From JBDRED01 sp043820025 [NCBI: Elusimicrobiota bacterium] (GTDB lineage Bacteria > RUG730 > JBDRED01): a stretch of DNA of 39,982 bases. Below the pieces are notes generated by a model that saw nothing but the letters and a program-made list of their open reading frames with translations, was not told the DNA's origin and did not search any database. Below are positions 1 to 9,201 of this stretch, one piece after another (positions within the stretch are counted from its first letter, which is position 1; each line of letters starts with the position of its first letter). The stretch is taken from contig JBDRED010000039.1 of assembly GCA_043820025.1 (NCBI GenBank), positions 1 to 39,982 on the forward strand. The letters are read 5' to 3'. The translations under genes and the position numbers were made by a program.

Positions 1-224
1 GCGAATAATCCCACGCTAAAATCATGCGTAAAGTTTAGGTTTAGTTTAAAGTCAGGCTGTTTGTTATAGTTATTGTATGATGTTTTGTAATCTGAATTGT
101 ATTTATTATTTGATAAGTAATCCCATGAATACGCATTTAAAATTGACGCGGTAATAGAAAAGCAGAATACGAGAATTAATCCTGTTAGTTTTGTTTGATT
201 TTTTTTGTTTCGTAAGACTTGCAT
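1..224 (-). CDS. Secreted hypothetical protein, C-terminus beyond window edge
   Basis: An open frame runs from an ATG at 222-224 to the left edge without a stop (74 codons), so only the N-terminus is present. It begins MQVLRNKKNQTKLTG, followed by a hydrophobic stretch (LILVFCFSITASIL) and a possible signal-peptidase site after NAYS. The mature part is rich in Asn, Tyr and Lys (SNNKYNSDYKTSYNNYNK), then becomes beta-like (FKLNLNFTHDFSVGLF). The pattern suits a periplasmic or outer-membrane protein. I recognise no family. The Shine-Dalgarno is weak (GGGA about 8 bases upstream). It is on the same strand as the next gene but separated by about 150 bases in which I see no clear terminator. Confidence 0.6.
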   Translation of the reverse strand, partial: MQVLRNKKNQTKLTGLILVFCFSITASILNAYSWDYLSNNKYNSDYKTSYNNYNKQPDFKLNLNFTHDFSVGLF

Positions 225-378
225 GTAATAATCCCGGGCGCTTTTTTATCTTTTCACAACGCCTTATGAGATTATCACCCCCTGTTTTTGTTAGTATCGA
301 AAAGATGATTTGATATTACAAAATCACGACATTAATCGTCAAGATTTTTTTACCCTTTGTCATTTTACAACTTGCGGA

Positions 379-2154
379 TTATTGGATGGTGCTTGCTATT
401 AAAACCGGTTCCAGCTCGAGCGATTTACATATTTCGACAGCTATCATTTTTTTCGTTTTTTTCGACGCGGTTTGCTGAGCCCTATAGCCCTGCCGCACCA
501 GATCATAAATCGCGCTGATAATATCTTTTTCCATATTATTTTCCAATGCCCTGCGCGCAAGATACGGAAGCACTGTAGTCAAAGCATAATCGTCTATTTG
601 TTTTTGTTCGTATAATAATTCTGCCTGCCGCAGAAGAGCCTTGGCTGCTTCCTCTCTAAATGTTTTTGTATAAATACAGCTGGAAATAACAGGCACATGA
701 TAATTCATAGCCTTGCCATATAATCTTGATAAATATGTTTTTTTACTGTCTGATACATGTGTCATTTGAGGCGATATAACGATATAAGACGCGCCTTTGT
801 TTCTTAATATCGTCTTTAAATCCTCTGTATAAAATCCGCCGGCTACAATGACTCGCGCATCGCTGTTATATTTAAAAAGCGTTCCAACCAGCGCCTCTGA
901 ACGTTCCACAGCCAGCTTATAAAACTCTCCCATAATATCTAGTTTTTCTTTTATCTTAACTATACTGCCTTTGTAATGCGCTTGTAATAAATTAATTATT
1001 TTTATCTGTTGAGTTTTAAAATCATCGTACATTGCGCGCGACGCGTTATTTGAAATATATTCGTTAATATCTTCCGCGTATCTATCTATGTAAACCAATT
1101 CTTTTTCATAACTTGTCTTTGCTAAATCCATTTTCAGGCCGTATTTATATTCCTGTATTTCATTGTTTAAACCATATCCATCAATCGTATTCATTGCTGT
1201 TTTATAAACGAAATATTTATCTATTTCCGGGAACTTTTCTTTTATAGAAATGTTTTTCTCTTTTAAAATATTTATAAGCATAGCGTCTAATTCCTGTTCG
1301 TCGTTTTGTTTTCGCAGGAGCTCGGCATATTCTTCTTGAGTAATATAAAGTTTAAGGCTTGATATAATCAGCTTTCTTTCTTCGTCAGCTTTTTGCAGAT
1401 CCAAACCTTGTGTCAAATTCTGATTTTTTATGTACTGCTTGATGTTCGGGTACCGGGTTATTGCGGCATTTTTATCTTTTATTCCCTTATCTAAATTCCC
1501 TATCTCTACAAAAAACTGAGCCAATGATATTTTGCCTCTTTTATATTCGTTCTCATAGTACTCAGCCAGCTTGAGGTTTTTATTAAAATGCTTCATTTTT
1601 TCTTTGCTCAGCCATAATTGAAGCCTGCTATACTCCTGTCTCCAGTTATTGTCCTTTAACACTCCTTTTTTTAGATGCGCCATATTTTCGGTATACTGCT
1701 GCCAATCCTCTAATCCATAAAGTGAAACATTTGGATTTGATATAGCGGAAAATGCCTCAGCGCCTGTTAGATATGTTGATTTAATAAGTTCGTTTGCAAC
1801 AGCGTTTCTTAACGCGCTATTTGGAATATCAGTTATTAAATCTGTATTTACATAGCCTATGTCCCCTTCTACGCCTATTATTTTTATTTTGTCTTTATAA
1901 TAAGATTGGAGAGTAAATAATATCTTCTCTATATTTGACTGGACCTCAGGATTGCACGGAACATTGCGTATTACAAATACAAGCGGCGAGTCATTACCCG
2001 CATAATGCGAATCCTCGATTCTCCCTAAATGCGTAGAGATTTTCAGCGCTTTTTCTTTTATTTCATTATCTGAAAACACATTGCCATGAATACATAAACA
2101 CAAACCAAAAAACAGGGCTCCGAACTTTATTTTTTTATTAGGTTTTTGAAGCAT
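379..2154 (-). CDS. Secreted protein of unknown function, possibly ChaN/TraB-like
   Basis: 591 residues with a signal peptide (hydrophobic residues 11-27, cleavage probably after NVFS). The start is supported by an AGGGG Shine-Dalgarno just upstream of the ATG. Near the N-terminus it has a beta strand followed by IGVEGDIGYVNTDL (residues 93-106), and near the C-terminus a strand ARVIVAGGFYTEDLKTIL (433-450) followed by GASYIVISPQMTH (454-466). A glutamate-containing strand early and a GG-F/H strand late recall the ChaN/EreA/TraB fold, where these surround a metal or haem site, but I cannot confirm homology. The middle (about 160-430) is mostly charged helix. Neighbouring genes give no functional hint. 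Confidence 0.6.
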   Translation of the reverse strand: MLQKPNKKIKFGALFFGLCLCIHGNVFSDNEIKEKALKISTHLGRIEDSHYAGNDSPLVFVIRNVPCNPEVQSNIEKILFTLQSYYKDKIKIIGVEGDIGYVNTDLITDIPNSALRNAVANELIKSTYLTGAEAFSAISNPNVSLYGLEDWQQYTENMAHLKKGVLKDNNWRQEYSRLQLWLSKEKMKHFNKNLKLAEYYENEYKRGKISLAQFFVEIGNLDKGIKDKNAAITRYPNIKQYIKNQNLTQGLDLQKADEERKLIISSLKLYITQEEYAELLRKQNDEQELDAMLINILKEKNISIKEKFPEIDKYFVYKTAMNTIDGYGLNNEIQEYKYGLKMDLAKTSYEKELVYIDRYAEDINEYISNNASRAMYDDFKTQQIKIINLLQAHYKGSIVKIKEKLDIMGEFYKLAVERSEALVGTLFKYNSDARVIVAGGFYTEDLKTILRNKGASYIVISPQMTHVSDSKKTYLSRLYGKAMNYHVPVISSCIYTKTFREEAAKALLRQAELLYEQKQIDDYALTTVLPYLARRALENNMEKDIISAIYDLVRQGYRAQQTASKKTKKMIAVEICKSLELEPVLIASTIQ

Positions 2155-2273
2155 TGTCCCCTCTTAATTTGCTGTATAATTCTATATCCATATAAATAAA
2201 CCATATATTAAGATAAGATCAAGGGTAAGAATCTCTTATTTTTGTGAAAGTTTTATGAAGAAATCAGCAGCTG

Positions 2274-3338
2274 CTAAAAAACAAAGCCATCCAACGATTC
2301 TTTGTTAATTACTGTATATGAAGCATCTTTATATTCTTTCCATAACGCAGGAACCCTTGGGTTTTTTATTTTTGCAGACCATTTAAATTTATACCCAAAA
2401 AGTTTCCCGCCTATTTCTTCTACAAGATCTATTTCACTGCCATAATAAGTACGCCAAAAGTATTGATTTGCATCAATATTATTGTATTGTCTAAACTTCA
2501 TTCGTTCAACCATTACAAAATTTTCCCATAACATGCCTATATCATCTCTGGAATCCACAAATCCAAAATTATTAATTATTGCATTACGTATCCCTAAATC
2601 ATAAAAATATATTTTTTTTGATTTTGATATTTCCTTTCTTTGATTTCTTGTAAATGGGGAGACGCGAAATAAAACAAATGCCTTTTCTAATAAATCAATA
2701 TATTTGTCTACCGTTTTTTTATCTATCCCTAAAAATCTTGAAAGTTCATTTGTCGAAACTTCTGAACCAATTTGCAAGGCTAGAGCTTTAACTAACTTAG
2801 CCAAAACATCCGAATTTCTTATACTCTCTAACTCAAAGATATCTTTATATAGATAACTCGAGGTTAACTCTCTCAAAACCTCTTTTTTTTCTTGAAAAGA
2901 GTCTTTATTTATTACATCAGGATACATCCCAAAAATAAGATATTGTTCAATTTCCTTTTGAAATTTTAAAAAATTTTTCTTTGGATATACTTCCTCTAAA
3001 CTTAACGGAAATAGCGTATAAACATATTTTCTGCCTGTTAATGACTCCTGTACTCCATCTAATAAATGCCTGCTCGATGATCCTGTTATAAAAACTTGCT
3101 TTTCGTTTTTATAATAATCAACCAATAATTTTAATGTTTGCCCAATTGTATCTACTTTCTGTCCTTCATCAATGAATATTATTTTTGCTTGGCCGACTAG
3201 TTTTGTAAGAAATTCTATATCTCTATTTGAAAGCATTTCTCTGTCTGTAGGATTGTCACAATTGAAAACAACCGTATTATTAATATCCTTAGAACTTTTT
3301 AGAATGTCTAATGCAAGTATTTTTTACGCCTATTGCCG
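2274..3338 (-). pseudogene. Decayed AAA (AAA_14)/DUF4143 ATPase gene lacking an intact Walker A
   Basis: The open part (2274-3236 from the internal ATG, open up to a TAA at 3324-3326) encodes a recognisable AAA_14 + DUF4143 protein. Visible are Walker B (KIIFIDEGQKV), sensor 1 (VFITGSSSRHLL), LTGRKYVYTLFPLSLEEV, a winged-helix-like segment (VSTNELSRFLGIDKKTVDKYIDLL) and a C-terminal nuclease-like domain (WRTYYGSEIDLVEE). The frame also reads DILKSSKDINNTVVFNCDNP upstream of the ATG, so the natural start lay further out. At 3309-3338 the minus strand retains what looks like a scrambled RQ-GK-TLAL motif broken by a TAG, a TAA and small indels. Loss of the P-loop should abolish ATP binding. It abuts the large gene ending at 3369. 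Assembly error is an alternative to true decay. Confidence 0.75.
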
Positions 3339-3368
3339 CATAATTTTTATACAAGTAAATCAGCGCTA

Positions 3369-6300
3369 TCAGACTGATTGGCAGAGGGGGGATATTTTTT
3401 TCATATCATAAACGTCATAATTTAATCTCAATCTTTCACATATACTTTGCCATACTCTAAAAAACATACTATCGCGCGCCATAATAAATAAAAGATGCTT
3501 TACAAATAAATCGTCATTTAAAATCTCAAGGCCGGCCGGCGCGCTTGGCTCTGATAAAAACCCAATTCTTGCCTGTTCTCGTATCTTTAGTCGGTCCTTA
3601 AAAAATTTTACGATTATTGAAGCCTTCTCTAAAATCCCGCCCTTTTCATAAGAGGCCGCGCCGGCATACTCTTCTCTTCCTTTCATAATCGGCGCAAGAT
3701 AATCAATTATACTCTGCATGCTTGTTCCCGCGCTCTTTAATAAATCTTCAACATATTCTACCTTTTCTTCCTCAGGAGACCTTTCCTCAGTTAATGCCTT
3801 TGTTATGTTATCTACTATTAAGAACGTATTCTTTGGCCCTCCCTCAATACTGATAATATCCGCATCTACTTCTACGCCTGCATTCACTACTCTTAATCCC
3901 ACAATATCTGCGACCGGCCTGTCATTTTCTCCTTCATGAAAATCATCGCCAAAATAAACAACCTCGCGCGGCCTAATATTTTTTTCACGCATGTAAGTTT
4001 CCAGCACTGTTTTTTTATCTGTAGTATATATTGCAATACCCTTATGGAAACACCAAGCAACCTGTTGTTCTGTTACCCCTAATGTCGGTGTCAGTCTATT
4101 CATGAATGCTTTTCTTACTCTCTTTGATGAACTTGCCAATCTGCTTCGTTCTTCCCTTGTAAACTGCACTTCTGCGCTTATCGGCATATGCGAAAGAACC
4201 GGAGCAGGCAGAGGCCTTATCTCAATATTATAGCATGCTTTACTTACCACTAACGGCCATATTATTGTTTCGGGTTCCGGATCTCCAAAATTGTAAACCA
4301 TGCCTTCGTCCATTCCTTTTGGCGACAGCGGCGATACAGGCGACAGCGCTTGCCATGGAGACACCGGCGATTTCCCGTATAAAATTTCGTCCTTTAAATA
4401 TCTATCCCATAAGTCTTGTTCTTCCTGAGACAAATCAAACGCTGTTTCTTTAAATTTGCGTACAACCTCTGCTACTTTCCCTATTTCTTCTTCTGTATAA
4501 ACACGAGTCGTATCATTTTTTATTTCATTTCCCTGCGCATCAAAGGAAACCTTTAGCCCTCCGCCCTTTGCGTATATTGTCAAGTTTTGCAAATACCGTT
4601 TCCCGTCCTGCCCTAATAAATCTATGATCGGCGTAACAACCCGCTCTTTTTGATTCACAGTCCCGTCATCGTATGTTGCGCCTGTAATTATTACTATTTG
4701 TATCCCCTGTTTTAATAAAGAGACAATGTTTCTTATGAATGGATGCGGCATTTCTCCGTCTTTATACTCAAATGTTTCTTCTCTTTTCAGTAGTGTGCCG
4801 TCAACATCAAAAGCCAAAGCTTTTATATTATTGCTTCTAGCGTCTTTTTGTATACCTTCAATCATCTTCTTTCTTTTCGCAGCTTTTTGTTCGATTTCTT
4901 GAGCTTCTTCTAATATTTTTTTTATGGTTTTGCGCGCCCTTTGTTTCTTATCCTCATCTATTGAAAACATCTCATTCTCAAAAATATTCAATACACCCTG
5001 CAAATATACAGAAAAAACTTCTCTTAAACCGTCCCCTTTATTCATAGCTTCTACTGCTTTGTGCATATGATGCCACGCGGCATTATCTCTGGATTGGAAT
5101 GTGTATGCCAGAATATCTGCTTGACGCATTAACTTCTTTGTTTCATCATACTCTGTATCATTAAGAAAGTACTGTTCTCTCATTGGCTTGTGAAAATATC
5201 TGGAGCCCTTTGGCCTTGAAGAAGGGCAGTCTAACAGCTGTTCGCCATGCGGATAAACACAGTCTCCGTCAGGATCATAACGGATTACCTGTTCAAAAAG
5301 CTTGAAATGCGTATCATCAATTCTGCGTATAATAAGAAATACATCGTCATTCCTGCTGTCTAAATGTCTTACAGCCTGTCCGGGCAGGCTTAAATCCAGA
5401 AAAAGATACCCGCCATGATTTAAACTGCTTAATAATCTCTCAACAACTCTGCGCTGAGCATCAGAAAGATAAAATTCCGCTCTGCCTCGAGCTTTAATGT
5501 TTATTGCTTTTTCTCCTTCTCCTGTTTTAATGGTCTTTGCCAAAGCCTGCATCTCAACAGTATCGCCCCATTCCCTCAAATGATGCATTACCTTGCACAT
5601 AGAAATAAAATCAAACTTCTCATCTCCTGTATACCCGGCAAACTCATCGCTCATCACATTGTATTTTGGGTTTAGGCCATTCCAATATTCAACACTGCTA
5701 ACCTCTTCTTTTGATTCATTCCCTCTAACCGTAGAATATACTCTTTTGAATTTATTTTTGGGACTGCCGGGATTATATTGATATGAAGGAAATATAACGT
5801 CAGTGCCTACAAAATCAAAAGTTATGCCTTGTTCATTAAATGTTCCATAGCCCGTAAATACATTTTTTAATAGATTTAATGTTGACGCGCCTGCTTTCTT
5901 GCCGGCATCTGCGCATTTTGGCGCAGACCCGATATCCAGCCAGCGGAATTTTTTCCGGCCTGCATGGCCAGGGGCAGGAAGAGCAGAAACTGCGCAAGGC
6001 GCGTCAAAAAACTCATACTCGTCCTCATTATATCGTATGCCGCCCATGCTCTCAGCGTTTCTGTTATATAAAAGATAGTTTCTTAACATTGTATCTCTAA
6101 ATCCGCTTAATTCATCCGGAAGCCTCTGGAGCGCTTTCCCTTCAAACATATTTATCACAGCCAATGCTACAGGCATAAAGCGCTGAGCTCCGCTTGCAGT
6201 ATATGTAATATTACTATTTAAAACATTAATTACTTCTGCTAAAATCATGTCTTGTGTCTCTACATCCTCTTTAAATAATTCTGTCATTATATCTGCGCCT

Positions 6301-6968
6301 TTGCTTGCTCTATGCAGGCTGTTCACCTCGTCAATACCAAATACAGTATCCACATTATCCCAAAACTTTGTAAGGAAATATCCTGACACAAAATAATGTC
6401 TTGCTTGCGCATTACAAACAGTTTTGCTCTTCATTGAAATTATTCTGATTAGTTTTTTTTGATCTGTAATACTCATTGTATTAAGAAGAGCGATCACTGC
6501 ATCAAAGGAGCATGCCAAAAGATCGTCAGTCAACTTATCTGCGATTAACCTTGGATTTGTCTGATCAAAGGAAGATACAATCTCTCTTATTTTACTCATT
6601 CGTTCTCTATTTGTTTGCCACTCTTGAAGGCCTTGTGTAGTCAAAACCTTGTTAAGTATTCCTTTGATTTCATTGTATTGCATTTGCGAATTGGTTTTAA
6701 TGGATAGCGCATCAAGATAAGGAAGAATATTTAATATATCCTGTTTTGTAATCAGCCCGTTGTTATATTGTTCTATTACAACAGCTGTCTGCTCTTCATA
6801 AAGCTTAACTGCTATTTTAGAGCCCTTGTAAAAAGGACTGCTGAGAGCAACCGTTTTTTTGTTTATAAAAGCAAATTTGTTAATTTGATTTGTTTGGATT
6901 GGCTGGCAGATTATAAGCAAAAGAATGATTGGAAAAGAAATAATTTTTGGAAAATTCTGTTTATTCAT
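3369..6968 (-). CDS. Exported-looking methyltransferase/HAD-phosphatase fusion protein
   Basis: About 1200 residues. The frame opens at 6995, but the ATG at 6966-6968 (MNKQNFPKIISF) is preferred because AGGG lies 8 bases upstream. Numbers below count from the 6995 codon. Residues 17-34 are a hydrophobic signal or anchor. A helical region (40-320) leads into a SAM-methyltransferase-like domain: WLDIGSAPK (352-360), FDFVGTDV (393-400), FDFISMCKVMHHL (461-473), GYLFLDLSLPG (529-539). A HAD-IIB-like phosphatase domain follows: DVDGT (730-734), IITGAT (769-774), a candidate motif III Lys (985) and FGDDFHEGEND (1015-1025), with a cap between them containing a Ser-Pro stretch near 876-892. The C-terminal 130 residues are helical and unassigned. 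Both catalytic signatures look intact. The substrate is unknown, and finding these normally cytosolic folds behind an export signal is odd. Confidence 0.75.
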   Translation of the reverse strand: MNKQNFPKIISFPIILLLIICQPIQTNQINKFAFINKKTVALSSPFYKGSKIAVKLYEEQTAVVIEQYNNGLITKQDILNILPYLDALSIKTNSQMQYNEIKGILNKVLTTQGLQEWQTNRERMSKIREIVSSFDQTNPRLIADKLTDDLLACSFDAVIALLNTMSITDQKKLIRIISMKSKTVCNAQARHYFVSGYFLTKFWDNVDTVFGIDEVNSLHRASKGADIMTELFKEDVETQDMILAEVINVLNSNITYTASGAQRFMPVALAVINMFEGKALQRLPDELSGFRDTMLRNYLLYNRNAESMGGIRYNEDEYEFFDAPCAVSALPAPGHAGRKKFRWLDIGSAPKCADAGKKAGASTLNLLKNVFTGYGTFNEQGITFDFVGTDVIFPSYQYNPGSPKNKFKRVYSTVRGNESKEEVSSVEYWNGLNPKYNVMSDEFAGYTGDEKFDFISMCKVMHHLREWGDTVEMQALAKTIKTGEGEKAINIKARGRAEFYLSDAQRRVVERLLSSLNHGGYLFLDLSLPGQAVRHLDSRNDDVFLIIRRIDDTHFKLFEQVIRYDPDGDCVYPHGEQLLDCPSSRPKGSRYFHKPMREQYFLNDTEYDETKKLMRQADILAYTFQSRDNAAWHHMHKAVEAMNKGDGLREVFSVYLQGVLNIFENEMFSIDEDKKQRARKTIKKILEEAQEIEQKAAKRKKMIEGIQKDARSNNIKALAFDVDGTLLKREETFEYKDGEMPHPFIRNIVSLLKQGIQIVIITGATYDDGTVNQKERVVTPIIDLLGQDGKRYLQNLTIYAKGGGLKVSFDAQGNEIKNDTTRVYTEEEIGKVAEVVRKFKETAFDLSQEEQDLWDRYLKDEILYGKSPVSPWQALSPVSPLSPKGMDEGMVYNFGDPEPETIIWPLVVSKACYNIEIRPLPAPVLSHMPISAEVQFTREERSRLASSSKRVRKAFMNRLTPTLGVTEQQVAWCFHKGIAIYTTDKKTVLETYMREKNIRPREVVYFGDDFHEGENDRPVADIVGLRVVNAGVEVDADIISIEGGPKNTFLIVDNITKALTEERSPEEEKVEYVEDLLKSAGTSMQSIIDYLAPIMKGREEYAGAASYEKGGILEKASIIVKFFKDRLKIREQARIGFLSEPSAPAGLEILNDDLFVKHLLFIMARDSMFFRVWQSICERLRLNYDVYDMKKISPLCQSV

Positions 6969-7203
6969 ATTCATATCCCTAGAGTAAAACCGCAAGCTTA
7001 ATGCGTTAACAAATTCTATCTTGCCTCAGCTGTGATTATATCGGGTATATTATTGATAAATTCGTGAATTAATAATGAACATAAATAAATAACAAATTTT
7101 CCTGACATGAAATTATGTTCTGAAATGTTTACTTACCAGCCCAAAATACTCTTATTCCCCGGCAAAGATGTGATATTATATTTTAGCAAAAAACGACTGC
7201 TTT

Positions 7204-8124
7204 TTACAATTTTATTATTTCCAGTATGCGGTTAAGGTCATCTAAAGAAACGAATGGAATTTTTATTGAACCCTTGATATTTTGACCCTTGCCTCTGCAT
7301 TGAATTTTAACTCTCGCTCCAATCTTTCTAATAAGGTCTTGCTCGAGCTGAGCAATTTCCGGATCGGTTTGAGTATTTTCAGCAGACGATGTTTTACCTT
7401 TTTGACCGCGCGCTATTTCTTCTAATCTGCGCACGCTTACTCCCTTACTAATAATTTCTTCCATTAGATTTCTTCTTACATTCTCGTCGGGAATACTGAC
7501 CAGCGCGCGCGCCTGTCCTGAAGAAACAGCTCCGCTTCTAACTGCGTCGCGTATGTCGTCCGACAATGTTAAAAGACGCAGGACATTTGCTATGGTAGAC
7601 CTATTTTTTTTTACCTTCTCAGCAAGCTCTTCCTGGCTTAGGCTGTATTGCTGCATTAAGTATTCGTATGCCTCTGCCTCTTCCATTGGATTTAAATCTT
7701 CCCTTTGAATATTCTCAATTAAAGCAAGTTCGTAGCGTTTAAACTCCTCGTCATCACGAACAAGAACAGGGACTTCTTTAATACCCGCTATTTTTGCCGC
7801 TCTATATCTGCGCTCGCCGGCTATTATTGTATACTTGCCATCCTTGTGAGTCACAACTATCGGCTGGAGTATTCCATTTGTTTTAATTGACTCGGCAAGC
7901 TCCTTTAATGAGCCCTCGTTAAATATATTTCGCGGCTGTTTTGAATGCGGACTTATAGCGTCTATGGATACATATGATATCAATTGAGGCGCCGATAAAG
8001 ATTCCTTTATTTCTCCATCCTCGTCAATATGTGTTGTCTTTATATTATTTTGCGTATTTACTCCATGCTTTTGTTTCCACCCCGGTATAAGCGCCTCTAA
8101 TCCTTTCCCTAAAGCTTTTGACAT
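7204..8124 (-). CDS. parB: ParB/Spo0J chromosome-partitioning CTPase
   Basis: 306 residues, usual for ParB. ParB binds parS sites, spreads as a CTP-dependent clamp and hands the origin region to ParA. Visible are the N-terminal ParA-contacting segment (MSKALGKGLEALIP), the nucleotide-binding GERRYRAA (103-110), ENIQREDLNP (137-146), a helix-turn-helix around 160-185 (LSQEELAEKVKKNRSTIANVLRLL) that reads parS, and a C-terminal dimerisation domain. A strong AAAGGAGG Shine-Dalgarno precedes the ATG. It follows parA by 85 bases and is probably cotranscribed with it. Three parS sites lie 1-2.6 kb upstream. Confidence 0.97.
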   Translation of the reverse strand: MSKALGKGLEALIPGWKQKHGVNTQNNIKTTHIDEDGEIKESLSAPQLISYVSIDAISPHSKQPRNIFNEGSLKELAESIKTNGILQPIVVTHKDGKYTIIAGERRYRAAKIAGIKEVPVLVRDDEEFKRYELALIENIQREDLNPMEEAEAYEYLMQQYSLSQEELAEKVKKNRSTIANVLRLLTLSDDIRDAVRSGAVSSGQARALVSIPDENVRRNLMEEIISKGVSVRRLEEIARGQKGKTSSAENTQTDPEIAQLEQDLIRKIGARVKIQCRGKGQNIKGSIKIPFVSLDDLNRILEIIKL

Positions 8125-8209
8125 TATTGTCCTCCTTTATTCGTCATGCGTTCGTAAATTCAAACATTATTATAACTCTTCTGATTTCTATATTATGATT
8201 TTTTGATTA

Positions 8210-9040
8210 TTATTTCTCGACGACAACAACATCTTTCTCGTCGGGAACATACTCATTTATTTCTTTTTGTGATTCTGTTCCTACTGAATCCGATATCTCC
8301 CGCGCCAGGCTTAAATACGCCTGCGCTCCTCGAGAATTCTTATCATATGTTAAAACAGGTTTCCCAAAACTAGGAGCTTCTGACAGCTTCACATTTCGTG
8401 GGATGATTGTTGCATAAACTCTTTCCGGAAAATATTTTTTTACATTATCTATAACCTGCGACGCAAGATTGATTCTTGAATCAAACATTGTAAGAACAAC
8501 TCCCTCAATAGCAAGTTCATTATTGATATGCTTCTTTATAGCGTCTATTGTATTTAACAGCTGTCCTAATCCTTCCAGCGCATAATATTCGCATTGTATC
8601 GGGATCAATACTCTATTTGCAGCAGTTAAACTATTCACTGTAAGCATTCCTAATGAAGGCGGACAGTCAATTATTATATAATCATACATATGCTTTATCT
8701 TTTCAACAGCATTTTTCAGCTTTGTTTCCCTGGAAAACGCTGAAACAAGCTCAACTTCTGCTCCAACAAGAGCAATACTAGCCGGAACAACGTCCAATCC
8801 CTCAATTTCTGTAGGATGTATTATCTTATCAATTTCTATTTCATCTACCAAAACATTATATATTGTATACTGAAGACTGTCCCTGTCTATACCCATACCT
8901 GTTGTTGAATTTCCTTGCGGGTCAAAATCCAATAGAAGCACATCATATCCAATATGCGCTAAACTTGCTGAAAGATTAACTGCTGTGGTAGTTTTACCTA
9001 CTCCGCCTTTTTGATTTGCAACTGCTATTATTTTTCCCAT
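8210..9040 (-). CDS. parA: ParA/Soj chromosome-partitioning ATPase
   Basis: 276 residues. Deviant Walker A KGGVGKTT (11-18), switch I DFDPQGN (38-44) and Walker B DCPPSLG (125-131) define the MinD/ParA ATPase family. ATP-bound dimers coat the nucleoid and ParB-parS complexes follow the gradient. The length and lack of an N-terminal DNA-binding extension fit the chromosomal Soj type rather than plasmid type Ia ParA. An AAGGAGA Shine-Dalgarno sits 4 bases before the ATG. A sigma-70-like promoter and a parS site lie directly upstream, so the operon may be influenced by ParB spreading. The C-terminal tail (KEINEYVPDEKDVVVVEK) is acidic and appears variable. Confidence 0.97.
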   Translation of the reverse strand: MGKIIAVANQKGGVGKTTTAVNLSASLAHIGYDVLLLDFDPQGNSTTGMGIDRDSLQYTIYNVLVDEIEIDKIIHPTEIEGLDVVPASIALVGAEVELVSAFSRETKLKNAVEKIKHMYDYIIIDCPPSLGMLTVNSLTAANRVLIPIQCEYYALEGLGQLLNTIDAIKKHINNELAIEGVVLTMFDSRINLASQVIDNVKKYFPERVYATIIPRNVKLSEAPSFGKPVLTYDKNSRGAQAYLSLAREISDSVGTESQKEINEYVPDEKDVVVVEK

Positions 9041-9119
9041 ATTATCTCCTTAATAAAATTTTATTTGTTTGCAAAGATTTTTTGATTTGAGCTATAAAAT
9101 AATTTTTAATTATGCGCCT

Positions 9120-9149
9120 ATATTAACTTATAACTATTATATTTGTCAA
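9120..9149 (-). promoter_or_regulatory. Sigma-70-like promoter of parAB
   Basis: On the minus strand TTGACA (9144-9149) is followed, after 18 bases, by TAATAT (9120-9125). Transcription would start near 9112 and leave a leader of roughly 70 bases before parA. The -35 box is a perfect consensus match. The parS site at 9183-9198 lies about 35 bases upstream of the -35 box. Confidence 0.6.
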
Positions 9150-9182
9150 ATGAAAACAATCTAAATCAAGTAATCGCTATAT

Positions 9183-9198
9183 TGTTTCACGTGAAACA
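9183..9198. promoter_or_regulatory. parS site 1 (perfect consensus)
   Basis: TGTTTCACGTGAAACA is a perfect 16-base palindrome and matches the well-known bacterial parS consensus. It sits between the parA promoter and the end of the protease gene (stop at 9202), so it loads ParB next to its own operon. Confidence 0.95.
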
Positions 9199-9201
9199 TT
9201 T

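Noticed and set aside
3172-3411. 79-residue plus-strand frame at the broken ATPase
   Set aside because: Antisense to the ATPase remnant; no domain or ribosome-binding site.
7139-7203. Terminator after parB
   Set aside because: Only a 4-bp stem with A/T runs could be found; too weak to annotate.
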